DNA from: Selenomonas sp.
Lineage (GTDB): Bacteria; Bacillota_C; Negativicutes; Selenomonadales; Selenomonadaceae
NCBI RefSeq assembly: GCF_024693525.1
Contig: NZ_JAILKR010000127.1
Coordinates: 1 to 16,761, forward strand
Reading direction: 5' to 3'
Length of the DNA stretch: 16,761 nucleotides
Positions 13,414-16,761 of this stretch are shown here, piece by piece. The position numbers and the translations under genes are program-made. The notes below the pieces were generated by a model. That model was not told where the DNA came from. It saw nothing but the letters and a program-made list of their open reading frames with translations, and did not search any database. Every line of letters starts with the position of its first letter. The first letter of the stretch is position 1.

Positions 13414-16400
13414 CGAATCTTACCGAATTATCGCTGAAGCATCGGGCCCTGGTCTGGTACTTTATCATTATGACGGCTATCGGTGGTCTGGTGGCGTATT
13501 TTCAGCTCGGCCGCATGGAGGACCCGCAGTTTACCATCCGCCAGATGGTCATTACGGCTGCCTGGCCGGGGGCTACGGCCGAAGAAATGCAGGAGCAGGT
13601 CACGGATAAACTGGAAAAACGGCTCCAGGATACGCCGGGGCTCGACTACATCAACAGTGAGACCCGGGAGGGGCAAACGGTTATCTATGTGAATTTGAAG
13701 GATACCGTTGCCAAAGACCAAATCCGGCCGACTTGGCGTGATGTCCGCAATTTCTGTGAGGATGTCAAAAAGGATTTGCCGGAGGGCGTTTATGGTCCTT
13801 ACTATAACGACCGTTTTGATGATGTCTATGGTTCTATTTATGCGGTCACGGGCGATGGCTATAACTATGAGGAAATGCGCGAGTATGCGGAAAAGACGCG
13901 CCGCATGCTGCTCAATGTGCCCAGCGTCCAGAAGGTGGAACTTATCGGCGTTCAGCCGGAGAAGGTCTATGTGGAGATCCAGAAGGATAAACTCGCAGAA
14001 CTGGGCATCAGTCCGCAGGTCATTGCCAATTCCCTCAAGACCCAGAATGAAATGACGGCATCCGGTGAGGTGGAGACGGAATCCAACAACGTCTACTTGC
14101 GCGTCAGTGGTATGTTCCAGGATGTCGAGGCTATCCGCGAGATGCCAATCAATGCCAACGGCAAGGTGTTCCGTCTCGGGGATATCGCCACGGTGGAGCG
14201 CCGGTTTGTCGACCCTGCCAAGCCGAAGATGTTCTACAACGGTGAGCCGGCTATCGGCATTGCGGTGTCGATGGAAAATGGCGGCAATATCCTGCAGTTA
14301 GGGGAGGATCTTAAGGCAAAAATCGGGGAAATCCAGCAGGAAGTTCCCGTAGGCATTGAAGTCCATCAGGTTTCGGATCAGCCGAAGGTGGTCAATCAGT
14401 CTATCCATGACTTCGTCAAGACGCTGGTGGAAGCCATCGTTATCGTGTTGGCAGTCAGCTTCCTGTCGCTCGGCGTGCGTACGGGTATGGTGGTGGCCGG
14501 CTGTATCCCGCTGGTGCTCTGTGCCGTGTTCCTCATCATGTATGCGCTGAACATCGATTTGCACAAGGTTTCCCTGGGTGCCCTTATCATCGCCTTGGGG
14601 CTTTTGGTGGACGATGCCATTATTGCGGTGGAGATGATGAGCGTCAAGCTTGAGATGGGTCTCAACCGCTTTGAGGCGGCTTGCTATGCCTTCCGGGCAA
14701 CGGCCAAGCCCATGCTGACGGGAACGCTGATTACCTGTTCGGGCTTTATCCCGGTTGCCTTTTCCAAAGGCATGGCCAGTGAGTTCTGCCAGGCCCTTTT
14801 CCCGGTTATCGGGGCGGCTCTGTTGATTTCCTGGCTGGTGTCGGTCATGGTCGCACCGCTTTTTGGCTACCATTTGATTCGCGTAGAGGTCAAGAAGGAT
14901 GAAGACGGCAAGATCGACCCCTATCAGAGCAAGTTCTATACGATGTTCCGCCAGGTGCTCGTCTGGTTCCTCGAACATCGGAAACTTGTCCTCGGGGCCA
15001 CGGCAGCTTTGTTTGTCGTTTCGGTTGGCATGATGAAATTCATCAAGCAGGAATTCTTCCCGACGTCGACGCGGCCGGAAATCCTGATTGAGATGAAACT
15101 GCCCGAGGGCTCCTCTATGGCGGCCAGCCAGGAAGTCTGTGACCGCATGTCCTCGTGGCTGCAGGACCGGCAGAAATTGCTGTCCAACTACTCGTATTAT
15201 GTGGGCCGCTACGCCCCGCGCTTTGTGCTGACGGTTAATCCGAAGGCTGAGACGGATAATGCCGCACAGTTTGTCATTGTGGCTAAGGATACCAAGTCCC
15301 GGGAGAAACTCACCGAGGAACTCAATCAGGCCTTTAATGACGAGTTTTCTGATGTGCGGGCAAAGATTCAGTTTATCCAGACGGGGCCGCCGGCTGATTA
15401 TCCGGTGATGCTGCGCGTGACGGGCTATACGACGGAGCAGACGAAGGAATTGGCCGAACAGGTCGCAGACATTGTGGCCAAAGACCCGAATAACTACAAC
15501 GTCAATACGTCCTGGGGGGATAAGAGCAAAGTCATGCACTTAGAGCTCGATCAGGATAAACTGCGCTCGCTGGGCGTTTCGAGTCAGTCGGTCTCGCAGC
15601 AGATTTATACGGCTGTGACTGGCGCGAAGGCGGCCGAGTTCTATAAGGGCGATCGCACCATTGATATCGATTTGCGTCTGGCCGATGAAAACCGCAAGGA
15701 TTTGGCACAGATGAAGAGTTTGCCGATTTACTTGGGACAGGCGGGCTATGTACCACTGGAACAGATTGCCAAGATTTCCTATGATGCCGAAGATGGCTTT
15801 ATCGAGCGTCGCAACCTGATGCCGACAATTACCGTTCAGGCTGATGTTCATGATGGTACGGCTAACGATGCCACGAAGAAGGCCTATGAGGCAACGGCAC
15901 AGCTGCGCAAGGATTTACCCTTTGGCTGCAGCATTGAGCCGGCGGGAGCATTGGAGGATAGCAACAAGAGTGTTGGCTTCCTGCTCCAACCAGTTCCCGT
16001 GATGATTTTCATCATCATGACGCTGCTGATGTTCCAGCTTGGCAGTGCCAAACAGATGATACTTACGGTGCTTACGGCACCGCTGGGGCTTATCGGCGTT
16101 TCCTGGGGCATGCTGCTGACGGGTTCGGCCATGGGATTTGTGGCGGAACTTGGCATCCTGGCGCTTTTTGGTATGATTATCCGGAATTCCGTTATCCTTA
16201 TCGATCAGATCCAGAAGCATCTGGCGGATGGGGAGACGCCTTGGGATGCTGTGGTAGACTCGGCAATCCTGCGTTTCCGTCCGATAATGCTGACGGCGGC
16301 TGCGGCCATTCTCGGCATGCTGCCCCTGATGGCCAGCACTTTCTGGGGGCCAATGGCTGTGGCTATTGCCAGCGGCCTGCTGGTGGCGACCGTCCTGACG

Positions 16401-16454
16401 TTGTTGGTATTGCCGACAATGTATGCCGTGGCGTATAAAGTACCCAAACGGTAA
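13410..16454 (+). CDS. RND-family efflux permease (HAE1/AcrB type)
   Basis: A 1014-aa inner-membrane proton/drug antiporter of normal family length, with TM1 near 14-32, two large periplasmic loops and two clusters of transmembrane helices (about 335-490 and 870-1010). The TM4 proton-relay motif GLLVDDAII has Asp401 and Asp402. In TM10 the usual AcrB Lys is replaced by Arg925 in GMIIRNSVILID, a wording seen in some AcrB-like subfamilies. RFRPIMLT (955-962) is the conserved segment ahead of TM11. It is translationally coupled to the adaptor. No TolC-type outer-membrane channel gene follows within the window, so a channel must come from elsewhere. Substrate unknown; drug or toxic-compound export is inferred from the family and the MarR neighbour. 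Confidence 0.94.
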   Translation: MTNLTELSLKHRALVWYFIIMTAIGGLVAYFQLGRMEDPQFTIRQMVITAAWPGATAEEMQEQVTDKLEKRLQDTPGLDYINSETREGQTVIYVNLKDTVAKDQIRPTWRDVRNFCEDVKKDLPEGVYGPYYNDRFDDVYGSIYAVTGDGYNYEEMREYAEKTRRMLLNVPSVQKVELIGVQPEKVYVEIQKDKLAELGISPQVIANSLKTQNEMTASGEVETESNNVYLRVSGMFQDVEAIREMPINANGKVFRLGDIATVERRFVDPAKPKMFYNGEPAIGIAVSMENGGNILQLGEDLKAKIGEIQQEVPVGIEVHQVSDQPKVVNQSIHDFVKTLVEAIVIVLAVSFLSLGVRTGMVVAGCIPLVLCAVFLIMYALNIDLHKVSLGALIIALGLLVDDAIIAVEMMSVKLEMGLNRFEAACYAFRATAKPMLTGTLITCSGFIPVAFSKGMASEFCQALFPVIGAALLISWLVSVMVAPLFGYHLIRVEVKKDEDGKIDPYQSKFYTMFRQVLVWFLEHRKLVLGATAALFVVSVGMMKFIKQEFFPTSTRPEILIEMKLPEGSSMAASQEVCDRMSSWLQDRQKLLSNYSYYVGRYAPRFVLTVNPKAETDNAAQFVIVAKDTKSREKLTEELNQAFNDEFSDVRAKIQFIQTGPPADYPVMLRVTGYTTEQTKELAEQVADIVAKDPNNYNVNTSWGDKSKVMHLELDQDKLRSLGVSSQSVSQQIYTAVTGAKAAEFYKGDRTIDIDLRLADENRKDLAQMKSLPIYLGQAGYVPLEQIAKISYDAEDGFIERRNLMPTITVQADVHDGTANDATKKAYEATAQLRKDLPFGCSIEPAGALEDSNKSVGFLLQPVPVMIFIIMTLLMFQLGSAKQMILTVLTAPLGLIGVSWGMLLTGSAMGFVAELGILALFGMIIRNSVILIDQIQKHLADGETPWDAVVDSAILRFRPIMLTAAAAILGMLPLMASTFWGPMAVAIASGLLVATVLTLLVLPTMYAVAYKVPKR

Positions 16455-16481
16455 AAACAAGGCGTTACGACCGACAAAAAA

Positions 16482-16509
16482 TAAAAGGGACTGTGAAAAA
16501 TCCCTTTAT
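16482..16509 (+). terminator. Short hairpin after the RND operon
   Basis: A 7-bp stem (16484-16490 with 16501-16507) with a 10-nt loop, preceded by an A run and followed by a weak TTTATA stretch, 29 bp after the permease stop. It is a modest intrinsic terminator and probably acts with the stronger hairpin that follows. Confidence 0.5.
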
Positions 16510-16522
16510 ATTGGCATAAAAT

Positions 16523-16570
16523 ATAGAAGCCTCCATAAGGTTGAGTCATCTACCTTATGGAGGCTTCTAT
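16523..16570. terminator. 19-bp perfect inverted repeat, probable terminator
   Basis: A perfect 19-bp stem (16523-16541 with 16552-16570) with a 10-nt loop, followed by GAATTTAT rather than a clean T run. The symmetry suggests it ends transcription from both sides. It sits between the RND operon and the right arm of the window-bounding repeat, much as the hairpin at 195-236 sits beside the left arm. The rest of 16455-16593 shows no gene. Confidence 0.6.
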
Positions 16571-16593
16571 GAATTTATCCACGCCTTTTTTAC

Positions 16594-16759
16594 AAATTAC
16601 AGTTTGCAGGTTACACGAATCTCATTCGAAGCAGCTCTTCGCCGCCGCTAGGGGCAGTGCCAACACTACGCGGGAGATGTTTTCCTAAACGAAATTTTTA
16701 TCTTTAATTAAGCATCGAAAAAGTTGCAAAACGCGCTTCGCTTGAACGGTAGCAATTTT
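16594..16759. repeat. Right arm of window-bounding inverted repeat
   Basis: Reverse complement of 1-157 with two substitutions and a 9-nt insertion (TTCGTGTAA when read in the orientation of the left arm). The insertion creates the extra small dyad CGAAT-GAG-ATTCG. Position 16759 pairs with base 1, so the repeat runs to the window edge and may continue beyond it. No transposase or target-site duplication can be seen. Confidence 0.85.
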
Positions 16760-16761
16760 TC

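Noticed and set aside
14298..15539. Long minus-strand open frame of 413 codons inside the RND permease gene
   Set aside because: Shadow of biased codon use on the opposite strand; His/Arg/Gln-rich with no fold or start signal, while the permease is full-length.
1..16761. Composite transposon or prophage bounded by terminal inverted repeats
   Set aside because: No transposase, integrase or phage gene is present, target duplications cannot be seen, and the cargo includes a core menaquinone gene.
16455..16761. A gene or RNA gene in the right-hand end
   Set aside because: The stretch is accounted for by two hairpins and the repeat arm; no supported coding sequence or tRNA-like fold was found.

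Overview
The window looks like a chromosomal segment from a diderm Firmicute of class Negativicutes, most likely a Selenomonas-type anaerobe. Two features suggest this: Gram-positive-style AGGAGG ribosome binding sites and intrinsic terminators, alongside outer-membrane and periplasmic genes (a predicted beta-barrel porin, exported nucleotidases, an RND pump with a lipoprotein adaptor). A futalosine-pathway menaquinone gene fits the same group. The taxonomic call is inference.

Layout: (1) 1-157 and 16594-16759 are two near-identical copies of one repeat in opposite orientation, at the extreme edges of the window. (2) 252-9164 is an exported nucleic-acid and phosphate-ester degradation island. 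On the minus strand is an endonuclease/exonuclease/phosphatase-fold nuclease with an OB-like N-terminal region. Diverging from it on the plus strand are a class C (e(P4)-type) acid phosphatase, a predicted porin, a P1-nuclease/phospholipase-C-fold zinc enzyme, and, after a hairpin terminator, two tandem 5'-nucleotidase/CpdB-type enzymes. All six proteins have Sec signal peptides and none has a lipobox. (3) 9281-10705 is an AT-richer DUF4143-type ATPase gene whose promoter is threaded through three 19-bp repeats spaced 32-33 bp apart. (4) 10784-11623 (minus) is mqnA. (5) 11853-16454 is an operon of a MarR regulator, an RND adaptor lipoprotein and an RND permease, with overlapping genes.

How the genes work together (inference from families and context): the nuclease and the P1/PLC enzyme would cut extracellular DNA, RNA or phospholipid; the CpdB/UshA-type enzymes and the acid phosphatase would strip phosphate from the resulting (cyclic) nucleotides; the porin would let fragments cross the outer membrane. 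The 504-bp divergent intergenic region holds three copies of a near-palindrome, AGGWCAYRTGWCCT. Two copies sit about 42 bp upstream of predicted start sites of both transcription units, the position used by class II CRP/FNR-type activators, suggesting one regulator switches on the whole island.

The most notable unexplained features are this shared operator, the repeat-array promoter of the DUF4143 ATPase together with the related hairpins on either side of that gene, and the inverted repeat bounding the window.
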